Assembly: GCF_004053875.1 (NCBI RefSeq)
Contig: NZ_SBIP01000001.1
Coordinates: 744,001-808,000, forward strand
DNA: 64,000 nt
DNA from: Neorhizobium lilium
GTDB taxonomy: Bacteria; Pseudomonadota; Alphaproteobacteria; Rhizobiales; Rhizobiaceae
Direction of reading: 5' to 3'
The position numbers were made by a program, and so were the translations under genes. Position 1 is the first letter of the stretch, and each line of letters begins with the position of its first letter. This document shows, piece by piece, positions 1-9,044 of this stretch. Under the pieces are notes generated by a model. That model made no database searches and was not told the DNA's origin. It saw only the letters and a list, made by a program, of their open reading frames with translations.

Positions 1-583
1 CACCCTTATGGGCAATCTCGTGGATGCGGTCGGTTTCTGCGAAAAGGCCACTTTCCTTGTCGGCGATGATGGCATCGTCTTCCCAGCTGTCCCACAGTTT
101 TGTAACGACATCTACAAATTCCTCGCCCTGACGATAACGATCGGCATGCGGAGGATGGCGGTCGAGGCCGAAATTCTTTGCTGCCTGCTCGGCCGAGGTG
201 GTCACAATGTTCCAGCCGACCCGCCCGCCGCTGATATGGTCGAGTGAGGCGAAGAGGCGGGCAAGATTGTAGGGTTCGTAATAGGTCGTGGAGGCCGTGG
301 CGATGAAACCGATCTTCTCCGTCACCGCCGCAAGTGCCGCAAATGTCGTGATCGGCTCGAGGCGATGTCGGGCGGAAAACCGGATATTCGCGTCGAGTAC
401 CGGTGCATCCGCGAAGAAGAGCGCATCGAGCTTGGCTGCTTCAGCGCGCCGCGCTATTTCCTGGTAAAGGCTGATGTCTGCGATGCGATGCGGTTCGGAC
501 TCGCTATAACGCCAGGCCGCCTCGTGATGGCCGCCGGGATAGATGAACGCATTGAGGACGAGTTTGTCGGGTCTTCTGCTCAT
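1..583 (-). CDS. LLM-class flavin-dependent monooxygenase (NtaA/SnaA/DszA type), N-terminal part
   Basis: The minus-strand frame opens with ATG at 581-583 (protein starts MSRRPDKLVLNAF) and runs off the left edge of the window, so about 194 residues are visible. The LLM barrel pattern is clear: a GHHEAAWR block near residue 18, an RLFASLDHISGGRVGWNIVT block near residue 110, and KLWDSWEDDA near residue 165. These are hallmarks of FMNH2-dependent monooxygenases of the nitrilotriacetate/dibenzothiophene-sulfone group, which cleave C-N or C-S bonds using a separate flavin reductase. The substrate cannot be deduced. It follows a solute-binding protein gene on the same strand, 80 bp upstream, which fits a scavenging operon. 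It is incomplete only because the window ends. Confidence 0.85.
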   Translation of the reverse strand, partial: MSRRPDKLVLNAFIYPGGHHEAAWRYSESEPHRIADISLYQEIARRAEAAKLDALFFADAPVLDANIRFSARHRLEPITTFAALAAVTEKIGFIATASTTYYEPYNLARLFASLDHISGGRVGWNIVTTSAEQAAKNFGLDRHPPHADRYRQGEEFVDVVTKLWDSWEDDAIIADKESGLFAETDRIHEIAHKG

Positions 584-616
584 GGAGCTGGTTCTCCCCT
601 TCCTGAATTTGTCAGT

Positions 617-649
617 GCCGGGCGGCCGCGGTGATCACGGCCGCCCGGC
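617..649 (-). terminator. strong intergenic hairpin (terminator or mRNA-processing stem)
   Basis: A perfect 12-bp inverted repeat (GCCGGGCGGCCG at 617-628 and its complement at 638-649) with a 9-nt loop lies between the stop of the binding-protein gene and the start of the monooxygenase. Neither side has a clear T-tract, so it is either a partial terminator or a stem that stabilises the binding-protein mRNA and lowers downstream expression. Confidence 0.45.
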
Positions 650-662
650 CGTTTCATCCGCG

Positions 663-2252
663 TCATGCCTTGAGCCACGCCCGGGAAATATTGCCGCCAA
701 GACCTTCCGCGCCCTGGGCATAGCTCTGAACCTTGACGCTGCCGACAACCGGCTGGATCGGCGAGACGAGATTGATGACTGGCAGGTCACGCGCGATGAT
801 GACCTGGAAGTCCTTGAAGTACTGAGCCCGCTTCTCGATGTCCGGTTCCGCAGCGGCTGCCTCCAGCAAGCGGTCGACCTCGGGATTCTCGTAATGGCTG
901 GCATTCGAGAACGGCAGACCGATCTTGAAGTTTTTGCTCCAGTAGACACGCTGCACGCCGGCAGTCGGATCGAATGTGTTCGACAGCGATTCCACCGACA
1001 GGTCCCAGGTGCGGTCGGTATAGACGACCTTCACATAGGTGCCGAAATCGAATTTCTGGATATCCGGCTCGATGCCTATCTTGATCAGCGCCTGCGCGAT
1101 GAAGTCGGAATAGGTTTGCGGATTGAACGGATTGTTCGTTACCCGCAGCTTGAAGCGCTTGCCGCCCTCCTTGCGTGGGTAACCCGCCTCGTCCAGCAGC
1201 TTTTCCGCAAGTGCAATATCGAACTTGGCGAAGGGGATGTCCGGGTTGTGGAATTTTGCAAGGCCGGGGCTGATCGGCGTCGGCGACGGAATGGCATAAC
1301 CATAGAGGACGATGTCGATCAGAGCCTTGACGTCGATTGCATGCGCGATGGCCTGACGGACCTTCAATTCCTTGCGATAGGGATTTTCGAGATTGATGAC
1401 GAGCTGGTTCTGCTGGCCGGCATAGGCATAGATGCGATCGTCGATCTGCAGCTTCGAAATGCCCTTCAACCGCTCAAGATCCCCCAGCGGAACGGGATTG
1501 GGACCGATATCGCCCTCGCCGGTCTCAAGAGCCGCAGCCCTTGCACCCGCATCGTTGATGAGGCGGATGATGACGCGGTCGAGGTAGGGACGCGGCGCAT
1601 CCCAATAGGCGGCGTTGCGTTCGAGCAGGATATGGCTGCCCGGCACCCATTCTTTCAGCACGAAGGGACCGCTGCCGATGATCTGATCGGGCTTCGGACT
1701 TTCCGTTGGCTTGAAGGTCTCGAATATATGCTTCGGGACGATCGGTGATTCCGAACCCGCAAGCGCGGTAATCAGGCCCGGCGACGGTTTGGCAAGCCTG
1801 ATCTTCGCCACCAGCGGATCCGTCGTGTCCACGTCGGTCACCTGCGAAAAGATCGCCCGGCCCCGGGGATGGGCTTCCTTCAGGCGAAGCACCGAAAACG
1901 CGACATCCGCCGAGGTCACCGGCTTGCCATCGTGGAATTTCGCGCCGTCACGCAGGCGGAAGATATATTCGCGCCCGTCCGGCGAGATGGTCCATTCCTT
2001 TGCCAGAGACGGCTTCGGCGCCAGATCGTAGTCATAGGTCAGCAGCCCGTCGAAGATCTTGGCGCCGATGAACTGCGGCCCGCCGGCACTCGTGTTGATG
2101 GCGACCAGCTGTGTCGGTTCGGGGAAATAGACGATCTTCAATGTGCCGCCGGAAACCGGCTCCTCGGCTGCGGCGAATGTGCCGCCAGGCAAAGCCACGA
2201 AGGCGCCGGCGGCAAGAGCTATCTTGTGGAAGTCACGTCTAGAGAAGGTCAT
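663..2252 (-). CDS. ABC transporter substrate-binding protein, family 5 (peptide/opine/nickel type)
   Basis: A 529-residue periplasmic binding protein of the DppA/OppA (SBP_bac_5) family. The N-terminus has a Tat-like signal (TFSRRDFHKIALAAG) followed by a hydrophobic stretch and an ASA-like cleavage region near residue 29. The family block 'LAKEWTISPDGREYIFRLRD', then a VKFHDGKPVTSADV-like segment, is present near residues 84-120. Length is normal for the family. No permease or ATPase gene is adjacent, so it must share a transporter or feed one encoded elsewhere. It closely resembles the proteins at 2932-4521 and 9045-10646 in layout (for instance the AGVQR-YWSKNFKIGLPFSNA block also occurs at 9045-10646). 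The ligand is unknown; the neighbourhood suggests a sulfur- or nitrogen-containing organic molecule. Confidence 0.9.
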   Translation of the reverse strand: MTFSRRDFHKIALAAGAFVALPGGTFAAAEEPVSGGTLKIVYFPEPTQLVAINTSAGGPQFIGAKIFDGLLTYDYDLAPKPSLAKEWTISPDGREYIFRLRDGAKFHDGKPVTSADVAFSVLRLKEAHPRGRAIFSQVTDVDTTDPLVAKIRLAKPSPGLITALAGSESPIVPKHIFETFKPTESPKPDQIIGSGPFVLKEWVPGSHILLERNAAYWDAPRPYLDRVIIRLINDAGARAAALETGEGDIGPNPVPLGDLERLKGISKLQIDDRIYAYAGQQNQLVINLENPYRKELKVRQAIAHAIDVKALIDIVLYGYAIPSPTPISPGLAKFHNPDIPFAKFDIALAEKLLDEAGYPRKEGGKRFKLRVTNNPFNPQTYSDFIAQALIKIGIEPDIQKFDFGTYVKVVYTDRTWDLSVESLSNTFDPTAGVQRVYWSKNFKIGLPFSNASHYENPEVDRLLEAAAAEPDIEKRAQYFKDFQVIIARDLPVINLVSPIQPVVGSVKVQSYAQGAEGLGGNISRAWLKA

Positions 2253-2288
2253 GGGACGGTCCTGTGAAAGGGCGCTTAGCGGTTGAGA

Positions 2289-2626
2289 TCAATGAAGCCT
2301 GGGAAAGCCGTGGCGCTCGGCAAGCAGTTCCAGAATGCGTTTGGTGTCCTGGACAAATCGGGCCTTGCCATGCGTCGCCGCGTCCTGCGGAGCGTCACTC
2401 GAAAGCACCAGAAGCGGCAGGCCCTGGTTTTCCTCGCCGACTGTCGCGATCACCGCCTCACGCGGCCGCGCGAACCCGACCCGATGAATATCCATCGCGC
2501 TGCGAGATCGGGAAAACCGGCAAGCAATCCCTCCACCTGATTGCAGTGGGGGCAAACGAAACGAGTGCCGGGGAATTTCGGATCTTCAAATCCGGGTGCG
2601 ATCAGGAAAAGCGTATCCTTGGCCAT
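2289..2626 (-). pseudogene. DUF3088-family small protein, broken by a frameshift
   Basis: Reading from ATG at 2624-2626 gives MAKDTLFLIAPGFEDPKFPG, then FVCPHCNQVEGLLAGFPDLAAR, and this frame then hits a stop. The adjacent frame continues the family sequence (MDIHRVGFARPREAV, then VGEENQGLPLLVL and RILELLAERHGFPRLH) to the stop at 2289. The join lies near 2510-2515. The span of 338 nt is one base short of a multiple of three, so a single-base deletion explains everything. DUF3088 proteins are about 112 residues with a CPHC thioredoxin-like motif and unknown function. It may be a real pseudogene or a sequencing error. Confidence 0.75.
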
Positions 2627-2875
2627 TGGCTTCCATCATGTGCGAGTGAAAATCGTTCACGATGAGGAGCTTGCCCGGCTCCTGGCCGGCTCGCCAGAAA
2701 CCATATCTTGCCGAAGGAAGAAGAATAATTTTGCCGCAAACGGGTGGCGAAACCGAATTTTGAAAAGCGCCGTTTCGCGCAAGAAGTGTTCTTCGCAGGC
2801 TTGCAGCCAGGCAAAACCAGTTCGGTTTTGCCTGCTTTTCGAAACACCCGAAAAACCATCGGATCATCGAATGGT
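2627..2875. other. intergenic stretch without a recognisable gene
   Basis: Between the DUF3088 remnant and the terminator at about 2876. The short frames here match nothing I recognise and look like chance ORFs. It should contain the promoter of the DUF3088 remnant on the minus strand, but no convincing -35/-10 pair could be picked by eye. Confidence 0.4.
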
Positions 2876-2906
2876 TAAAGAAAAATCCCGGCCACAAGGA
2901 CCGGGG
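2876..2906 (-). terminator. intrinsic terminator downstream of the second binding-protein gene
   Basis: On the minus strand the sequence forms a CCCGG...CCGGG stem (2887-2905) followed by TTTTTCTTT (2878-2886 on the complement). It lies 26 bp beyond the stop codon at 2932 and is a classical rho-independent layout ending the 4521-2932 transcript. Confidence 0.65.
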
Positions 2907-2931
2907 CTTGAAACCTCACGCCGTCGGCGTC

Positions 2932-4521
2932 TCAGGTTTTTTTCCAGGCCTCCGCCAGATCGGAAGAGGTGACGTCGATCGTGGTGACCAGACCTTCCAG
3001 CTTCGCGTTACGGACGATGACGGTCGGCAGCGCCACGACCGAGAAATTCGGCAGCTCGTCGCCGGTGATCTTCTGGATCTGTTTGAACTGCTCGGCCCGT
3101 TTGGTCTCGTCGATCTCGATTGCAGCCGCGCGGAAAAGCTCGTCCACCTTCGGATTGTTGTAATGGGCGGCGTTCAGATAGGGCGCCGGGTTCTTGATGC
3201 CGTCCGACCAATAGAGACGCTGGACGCCGGCCGTCGGATCGAACAGGCGGCTGATGCCATTGAGATTGATATCGAACCCGCGCTCCGTATAGACGCGCTT
3301 GATGAAGGTCGCCAGATCGCCGTCCAGGATCTCCACCTTGACGCCGACCTTGCCAAAGTTGGAGCGCAGATATTCGACGGTCTTCTTGAACGTGTCGGAT
3401 GGCAGATAGGTGAAGCGGAGCGAAAACCGCTTTCCGTCCGTCCCTTTCGGATGGCCTGCCTTGTCGAGCAGTTCGTTGGCCTTCGCAGGATCGAACGGGT
3501 AATGGAACGGTGCCTCGTCATTATACTGCTTGAAGACCGAAGGGATGTTGGAGCCCGCGGCCTGTGCCGTGCCGTAGAAAATGTTGTCGATAATGAACTT
3601 ACGGTCGATCGCATGCGCCAGGGCGTGGCGTACCTCCTTTTTTGCCAGGATCGGGTTCTCAAGGTTGAACTCGAAGATCTCGGCATTGTTCAGATAGGCG
3701 TCGGTATAGACATTGACCGCAAGCTTGGGGTTCTGGCGCAATCGCTCCAGATCGGAAAACGCGACATCCGTCGCAAAATCGGCCTCGCCGGTCTCGACGG
3801 CGATCGTTGCGGAGGCCGCGTCGCCGACGAAGCGTGCAACAAAGCCGTCCAGATGCGGCAGGCCCTTTTGCCAGTAGTCCGGGTTCCGCTTCAGTTTGGC
3901 ATAGCTGCCGCGCTTCCACTCTTCGAAGACGAAAGGCCCGGTGCCGATCGGCGCATTGCCGTTCGGGCTTTCACTATAATTGTCGCTGGTATAGGCATGG
4001 GCCGGCAGGATCGGCGTCTCGCCGCCGGTCAGCGCCCGCAGCAGGTAAGGTGTCGGCTTGGTAAGCACGACAACGGCCTTCAACGGATCCGGCGTCTCCA
4101 CATCTGCGACATTGGCAAAAGTGATGCGGCCGCGCGGACCGACCTTCTTGAAAGCCAGCAGCGAGAATTTCACGTCTGCCGAGGTAAAGTCCTTGCCGTC
4201 ATGCCATTTGACGCCCCTTCGCAGATTGAAGGTGACGCGCAGGCTATCCCCGGAAAGCGACCAGCTTTCCGCAAGCACCGGCTGTGGCTTGAATTCGGCA
4301 TCGAATTTGACAAGGCCTTCCAGGATCTTGGTCGAGATGGCACGCGTGCGGGTGTTGGAGTCGGAAAGCGGTACCAGCGTTGTCGGCTCGCCGAGACCGG
4401 CAAATGTCACCACGCCACCTTTGATGGGAGTCTCGCCGGCGGCAAAGCCTAAACCGGGCAAGGCGGCGGCACCGCTGATAGCGGCGCCAAGCAGAAGGGC
4501 ATTGCGTCTTGTCAGTTTCAT
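2932..4521 (-). CDS. ABC transporter substrate-binding protein, family 5 (peptide/opine type)
   Basis: A 529-residue family-5 binding protein. I chose the ATG at 4519-4521 (MKLTRRNALLLGAAISG) rather than longer upstream frames, because it gives a Tat-type TRRNALLLG signal and has AGGAAA a few bases upstream. Characteristic blocks are VLAESWSLSGDSLRVTFNLR and VKWHDGKDFTSADVKFS near residues 75-115, and GTGPFVFEEWKRGSYAKLKR near 190. No permease or ATPase is adjacent. It lies 43 bp downstream of an M20 amidohydrolase gene on the same strand, suggesting that an amide or peptide-like ligand is bound and then hydrolysed inside the cell. The ligand is not identifiable from sequence. Confidence 0.9.
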   Translation of the reverse strand: MKLTRRNALLLGAAISGAAALPGLGFAAGETPIKGGVVTFAGLGEPTTLVPLSDSNTRTRAISTKILEGLVKFDAEFKPQPVLAESWSLSGDSLRVTFNLRRGVKWHDGKDFTSADVKFSLLAFKKVGPRGRITFANVADVETPDPLKAVVVLTKPTPYLLRALTGGETPILPAHAYTSDNYSESPNGNAPIGTGPFVFEEWKRGSYAKLKRNPDYWQKGLPHLDGFVARFVGDAASATIAVETGEADFATDVAFSDLERLRQNPKLAVNVYTDAYLNNAEIFEFNLENPILAKKEVRHALAHAIDRKFIIDNIFYGTAQAAGSNIPSVFKQYNDEAPFHYPFDPAKANELLDKAGHPKGTDGKRFSLRFTYLPSDTFKKTVEYLRSNFGKVGVKVEILDGDLATFIKRVYTERGFDINLNGISRLFDPTAGVQRLYWSDGIKNPAPYLNAAHYNNPKVDELFRAAAIEIDETKRAEQFKQIQKITGDELPNFSVVALPTVIVRNAKLEGLVTTIDVTSSDLAEAWKKT

Positions 4522-4564
4522 CCTGGGTTTCCTCTTGTTCCGTTGATTGAAATCTCGTTGGTTT

Positions 4565-5761
4565 TCACGTCGCCTTGAGGCGGCTTTCGACAAGCCGGGC
4601 AAACAGCGTCGCGCCCACTGGCAGAATGGCGTCGTCAACGATGAAGCCGGGATTGTGGGCCGGCACCGTTCCGGCATGGCCGAGCGTGAAGAAGGCTCCC
4701 GGCGCATGTTTCAGCATGTCGGCAAAATCCTCGCTGCCCATGGCGCGGGACGGCTCGGTGGATACGCGCTCCGTGCCCAGGACTTCGCGGGCGACCGCCG
4801 CAACGGCCTCGACCGACTTGTCCTCGTTGGTAAGCACTGAAAAGATGTCGCGAATGTCGATCTCGGCCGTCAGCCCATAAGCGCCCGCCACGTGATCCGA
4901 AATCGCCCGCAGGCGCCCCCGGATCGTTTCCCGCACCGTGTCGGAGAAGGCGCGCACCGTACCGGCGATCGAAGCCGTCTCCGGGATGACATTATAGGCC
5001 GAGCCGGCTTCCACGCGAGTGACCGACAGGACGGCGGGCTCGGTCGGTGGGACGTTACGGCTGACGATGGTCTGCAACGCCTGGATCAGTTCTCCAATGG
5101 CGGGGATCGGATCGCGTGAGACATCCGGATGGGCAGCATGCGCGCCTTTGCCCTTCAGGCGGATATCGAAGAAATCGGCGCCGGCGAGGATCGTGCCGGG
5201 CGACACCTTGAAATGGTTCGGCGCCGCATAGGAAGAATTGTGCAGGCCATAGATCTCGTCGACCGGAAAGTCTCTGAACAGCCCGTCCGCAATCATCGCG
5301 CGGGCGCCGCCCAACCCCTCTTCCGCCGGCTGGAAGATGAAGGTGACAGTGCCGGCAAAATCGCGGGTTTCGGCAAGGTAACGCGCTGCCCCGAGCAGAA
5401 TAGTCGTATGCACATCGTGGCCGCAGCCATGGAACTTGTTGGGATGGACAGAGGCATAGGGCAGGCCCGTTTCCTCCGGCATGGGCAGCGCATCCATGTC
5501 GGCGCGCAGGCCAATATTGCGATTGCCGTCATACCTGCCCTTGAGGAGCCCAACGACACCGGTCTTGCCGTAACCGCGATGCACCTCGATGCCCCAAGAT
5601 TGCAGCTTTTCCGCAACGATGCCGGATGTACGGACTTCCTCGAAGCCGATTTCCGGATGCTGGTGGATGTCGTGGCGGATGGCTTCGAGTTCGGGAACGT
5701 AGGTGTTTATCCGCTCGATGAGATTGAGAGGCGTCGTTACGGGATCTGTGGAAGAAGACAC
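4565..5761 (-). CDS. M20D-family amidohydrolase (HipO/N-acyl amino acid hydrolase type)
   Basis: A 398-residue zinc/manganese amidohydrolase of the hippurate hydrolase/IAA-amino-acid hydrolase group. Metal-binding and catalytic blocks are visible in order: HQHPEIGFEE (about residue 38), GLRADMDALP (about 84), GCGHDVHTT (about 113), QPAEEGLGGARAM with the catalytic Glu (about 145), a His in YGLHNSS, and the C-terminal SEDFADML and PAHNPGF segments near 345-375. It would release an amino acid or amine from an N-acyl conjugate in the cytosol. Upstream and downstream genes are on the same strand: an LLM monooxygenase 80 bp upstream and a binding protein 43 bp downstream. This suggests one scavenging operon. 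The exact substrate is unknown. Confidence 0.9.
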   Translation of the reverse strand: MSSSTDPVTTPLNLIERINTYVPELEAIRHDIHQHPEIGFEEVRTSGIVAEKLQSWGIEVHRGYGKTGVVGLLKGRYDGNRNIGLRADMDALPMPEETGLPYASVHPNKFHGCGHDVHTTILLGAARYLAETRDFAGTVTFIFQPAEEGLGGARAMIADGLFRDFPVDEIYGLHNSSYAAPNHFKVSPGTILAGADFFDIRLKGKGAHAAHPDVSRDPIPAIGELIQALQTIVSRNVPPTEPAVLSVTRVEAGSAYNVIPETASIAGTVRAFSDTVRETIRGRLRAISDHVAGAYGLTAEIDIRDIFSVLTNEDKSVEAVAAVAREVLGTERVSTEPSRAMGSEDFADMLKHAPGAFFTLGHAGTVPAHNPGFIVDDAILPVGATLFARLVESRLKAT

Positions 5762-5841
5762 GGGGAATTCCTTGCAGGGTAAAATCTATCTGCCCCGCGT
5801 CGGCTGACGCGAGGTATTGGCCGCAGCAGAAAAATGGGCGG

Positions 5842-7017
5842 TCAGAGCCGCAATCCGGCCTCTTTCATGAGAGGCAGGATGCGATCGGCGAAATAGTCGA
5901 GGTCCTCGCGGAAATCGTAGAAATTGAGCTGGACGCCATCAATACCGGCCTTTTTCAGGCCGACCAGTTTCTCGACAACCTGTTCCGGCGAGCCGATGAT
6001 TTCGATATTGCTGCCGAGATTGCGGCCCTGCTTGTGGCTTGGATCGGAACGGCCGCGCCAGGCATGGGCGTCGCTATCATAAGGGCTGGCACTGTTGCCG
6101 AAGGCACGCGTACCCGGCTGCGGCTTGCCGGCCTCGATCGCATCGGCAAACGCGAGCGCTTCCTTTTCCGTATCGCGGGCGATCACCATCGGGTTGATGA
6201 CGGTTTTCACCTGCCGGCCATAGGACGCGGCCCGGTTCTTCAACACCGTGATGTGGTCCGGTAGCGTTTCGAGCGCGCTGTCGATATGCGCACCGCCCGG
6301 CGAGGTGACGAAGACGAGGTCGGAATGGCGGGCGGCGAAATCGAACCCGGCCGGCGAGCCGGTTGCCGTAACAAGTGGCGGGCGCCCGTAGAGCGGTTTC
6401 GGCGTAATCCAGCCGTTGTTGACCGCCCAAGGGTTGAGCTTGCCCTCATGGGAGAAGTTTTCCGTCTCCGACCACAGTCGATGCAGCACGTCGAACAGTT
6501 CGGAGGCCATGTCGTAGCGCTTGTCGTGCTCGATACGCTGCCAGCCGAACATCTCATGCTCGATGGCCCGGTGGCCGGTGACGATGTTGATGCCCCAGCG
6601 CCCCTTGGCGATGTGATCGAGGGTCGCGCCATATTTCGCCAGGTGCAACGGATGCAGCGGCCCGTAGAGAACGTGAATGGTCGAGATCAGCAGGATGTTC
6701 TTGGTGATGGCCGCCATGGCGCCGAGCGCGATGAAACTGTCCAGCGACGATTCGCCGTCATAACCGCCCTTCGGCAGCCATTGCGTGCGGCTGAAGGCGA
6801 TCTCGAAGCCGAGTTCGTCGGCTCGTTTCACCAGCTCGGCATTATAGTCGAAAGTCCAGCTATTGCTGGTCGGAACGCTGGAGAAGCGGATATCCTGCAG
6901 ATTGAGAAACAGGCCCAGCATCAGCGGCTGTTTCGCGGCCCGGCTCAAGGGGCTGTCGTTGAAATCCAGCGGGCCCTTGAGATCGAGATGTTCGGGTTGC
7001 GGTGCTGTCAGTGCCAT
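5842..7017 (-). CDS. LLM-class FMN-dependent monooxygenase (SsuD/SfnG/RutA-like)
   Basis: A 391-residue luciferase-like monooxygenase. Recognisable blocks are the N-terminal FLNLQDIRFSSVPTSN region, ELVKRADELGFEIAFSRTQW, TLDHIAKGRWGINIVTGH near residue 140, and the C-terminal IIGSPEQVVEKLVGLKKAGIDG, which is typical of SfnG/SsuD/RutA relatives. These enzymes use reduced FMN from a partner reductase to oxidise sulfonates, sulfones or pyrimidines. No flavin reductase gene is intact nearby, although a nitroreductase remnant lies at 8.2-8.6 kb. It is preceded by remnants of an NmrA-like gene and a DszB-like binding protein, consistent with a decaying sulfur-acquisition operon. Whether it is still functional is unclear, but the ORF is full length. 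Confidence 0.85.
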   Translation of the reverse strand: MALTAPQPEHLDLKGPLDFNDSPLSRAAKQPLMLGLFLNLQDIRFSSVPTSNSWTFDYNAELVKRADELGFEIAFSRTQWLPKGGYDGESSLDSFIALGAMAAITKNILLISTIHVLYGPLHPLHLAKYGATLDHIAKGRWGINIVTGHRAIEHEMFGWQRIEHDKRYDMASELFDVLHRLWSETENFSHEGKLNPWAVNNGWITPKPLYGRPPLVTATGSPAGFDFAARHSDLVFVTSPGGAHIDSALETLPDHITVLKNRAASYGRQVKTVINPMVIARDTEKEALAFADAIEAGKPQPGTRAFGNSASPYDSDAHAWRGRSDPSHKQGRNLGSNIEIIGSPEQVVEKLVGLKKAGIDGVQLNFYDFREDLDYFADRILPLMKEAGLRL

Positions 7018-7343
7018 GTCTTTTCTCCTGACGAGGACGTCGTCCTGGTGGATGCTGCGGCAAGCTGACGGGCGAGGAAGCGCTCGACGCTGCGGGGCGG
7101 ATGGCCGGTGATGGTTTCGACCGTGCCTGTGACGGGAGCCGCCAATCCTTCCGAGATCAACGCTATGAATTCACCAATCGCGCGACGCGCGAAAGCCTCA
7201 AGGCCCGGTGGCAAGCCACCCGATGAGCTTTCGACCGGACGTTTGAGGATGTCCGCGACGATCCGGGCGATAGCGATAAGTCGCCGCACGACATGCTGGC
7301 CGAGTTTGCCTGTCGCGCCGGTTACAAGAATGGTGTCGGTCAT
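7008..7343 (-). pseudogene. NmrA/QOR2-like NAD(P)-binding reductase with internal deletion
   Basis: The frame begins with a Rossmann motif (MTDTILVTGATGKLGQHVVRRL, GxTGxxG) and ends with the C-terminal block of the NmrA/quinone-reductase-2 family (FARRAIGEFIALISEG, then PVTGTVETITGHPPRSVERFL). The whole is only 111 residues, whereas intact members are about 290. The middle of roughly 170-180 residues is missing, apparently between residues 22 and 45. The gene overlaps the start of the monooxygenase by 10 bp. Start chosen at ATG 7341-7343 in preference to an upstream TTG. Function is almost certainly lost. Confidence 0.7.
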
Positions 7344-7352
7344 CAAGGTCCC

Positions 7353-8067
7353 TCAATGTCTCTGTGGCTGCTGCACGAGCGCGAGCGGATGATGATCGAC
7401 CCAACCGGCGACATCGAAATCGGCGGGGATGAAGCCCCACTCGAAGAGGAAATCCTTGAAATGGGCGATGGCTTCGATCTCGCCACGGTGGAATTGCTGC
7501 GATCTCCTCGCCATAGGGCAACCGGCGTCGCAGACCATGCAGCCGGTTGTCGTCCGGCCTCAGAAGCATGGGCTCGGCTGCAACCAGATCAACAAGCTCG
7601 ACATTTGCCGGAGCAAGATCGGAGATGGTGATTGCCGATACGCCGCCCTTGAGCGAGGTCGCCCGCTGGAAATCGATGATCTCGTTGGGGTGCCGGGGAA
7701 GCCCTAGCCAGCGCCCTTTCAGATCCGCGCCGGTCGCAATGCCTGTCGAGGCAAGGGTTATGACCGCCTGGAATTCATCCGTCCTCGTCAGCCCGATCAG
7801 CTTCGTATCCCGCCCCTTGGACCGCGCCCAGATCGGCGGAATATTGCCGCCCTGGCGAAAAGACCAGTCCAGACGATGATCGAAATGGCTCTGCCGGATT
7901 GCCGGATCGATCGGATCGCGAATGGGCGCGACGTTGATGCCGAAGCGGGCGAAAGTCTCCGTTATCCAGCCGAGCTGAACCGCGATGGAAAGCGGCGTGG
8001 GCGCATGGCATCGCGTGTACGAGATGGTATCAGGCTGCTCCGCGAGGCGATGAGCGGCGTCGGTCAT
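7353..8067 (-). pseudogene. DszB/SsuA-like substrate-binding protein, internally deleted and frameshifted
   Basis: From ATG at 8065-8067 (GGAG five bases upstream) the first about 180 codons match DszB-like/NMT1-type binding proteins: ISYTRCHAPTPLSIAVQLGW, SHFDHRLDWSFRQGGNIP, IWARSKGRDTKLIGLTRTDE. Near 7500-7520 the frame changes. The true C-terminal block (EIEAIAHFKDFLFEWGFIPA, then DFDVAGWVDHHPL) lies in another frame ending at 7353. The total span codes for about 238 residues, while intact relatives are about 360, so an internal segment of about 120 codons was lost together with the reading frame. The family includes desulfinase DszB and periplasmic sulfonate/sulfinate-binding proteins. 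Confidence 0.7.
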
Positions 8068-8213
8068 GGGCGCTCCAGTCAATCATGTGACGATGGCCTA
8101 TGTTAAAGCGCGCGATCAATAGTCTATAGATACAGTGTACTATTGCTATGCCGTTTAAGGAGAGAAATATCACCTCAAGCCGCCCTGTCGCGGCATTCTC
8201 TTTCGCGACAGGG

Positions 8214-8626
8214 TCAGGCCGCCTGTTCCAGGGCAACCGCTTTCACCGAGGAATCCGAGAAAAACTCTCCAGATAATTGAGACCTTCGCCGTGGTTGCCG
8301 TTATCGCGGGCGATATCGCGCAACCGCTTCAGATCGACTAGCCAGACGAGAAAGAGAGGAGCCGCGAGAATATGCGCATTGCCACCGGTGAAACCGGCAA
8401 GCCGTGCCTTGCGCTCAGGATCCTCGACGGCGACCACGCTCCAGGCCTGCAGATTTGACGAGCTTGGAGCCGATTGCGCCGCAGCAGCCAGCAATTCGAC
8501 CGTACCCTCCGGCAGCGACCGGGGCAGGTAATTGCGCGAGGTACGATGATCGAGCAACCTATCGATCGTTGCACTCCAGTGGGTGGACAGAAGTGCCGGA
8601 TCAAATCCATAACGGACTTCGATCCG
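8214..8626 (-). pseudogene. nitroreductase (NfsA/FMN-reductase family) fragment
   Basis: The minus strand encodes a nitroreductase N-terminal region: STHWSATIDRLLDHRTSRNY, LPEGTVELLAAAAQSAPSSS, NLQAWSVVAVEDPERKARL, then APLFLVWLVDLKRL and LNYLESFS. It then stops shortly after, at 8243. No ATG lies at the expected position upstream. A second frame carries a possible C-terminal tail (DSSVKAVALEQAA) ending at 8214. Intact members are about 250 residues; only about 110 remain. It probably once supplied reduced flavin to the LLM monooxygenases in this region. Ends are approximate. Confidence 0.6.
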
Positions 8627-9044
8627 TTCTTGCGACGTTCCAACGCCTTTCAGCGGGACGGATGGGCAGTCATGATGGCTCCGATATCAGGCTTCGATCT
8701 GGTTGCGGGTAGGATAAGCCGTATTCATAACCTCCGTTTGGCGGCTGCCGAGGAAAGGCCTGCCAATTTGCGGCGCTGCGGCGAAAGAAGATTTTCGCCC
8801 CCGCGAGGGCACAGCGTGTCAGGCATTTTTTAGCGTCATCACAAACAGTGCGTTTTTGGCAAGCCTGCCTCGACTTATCCGATAAGGCCGAAGCTTTGTT
8901 CGCAACGAGCGGGCTGGCTGGGAAGAAACTTTCAAAGTCAGGAATTCTTTCGCCAGCTGAAAGAAAAATCTTCTTCGGAAAACCGGGGCCGCGCCGGATG
9001 CTGACCGACGCCAGAACAGTCAACTTCACGCCAGGAGATGCCGC
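8627..9044. other. intergenic region upstream of the third binding-protein gene
   Basis: About 420 bp without a convincing gene. Minus-strand frames here are chance ORFs. It ends with AGGAG at 9032-9036, which is the ribosome-binding site for the ATG at 9045. The promoter for that gene must lie here, but no clear -35/-10 pair was recognised. Confidence 0.4.

Noticed and set aside
543..1748. 401-codon plus-strand ORF opposite the first binding protein
   Set aside because: Antisense shadow of a high-GC gene; composition rich in Arg/Asp/Leu and no domain; the minus-strand frame has clear family motifs.
2908..4452. 514-codon plus-strand ORF opposite the second binding protein
   Set aside because: Antisense shadow; no recognisable motif, no ribosome-binding site logic.
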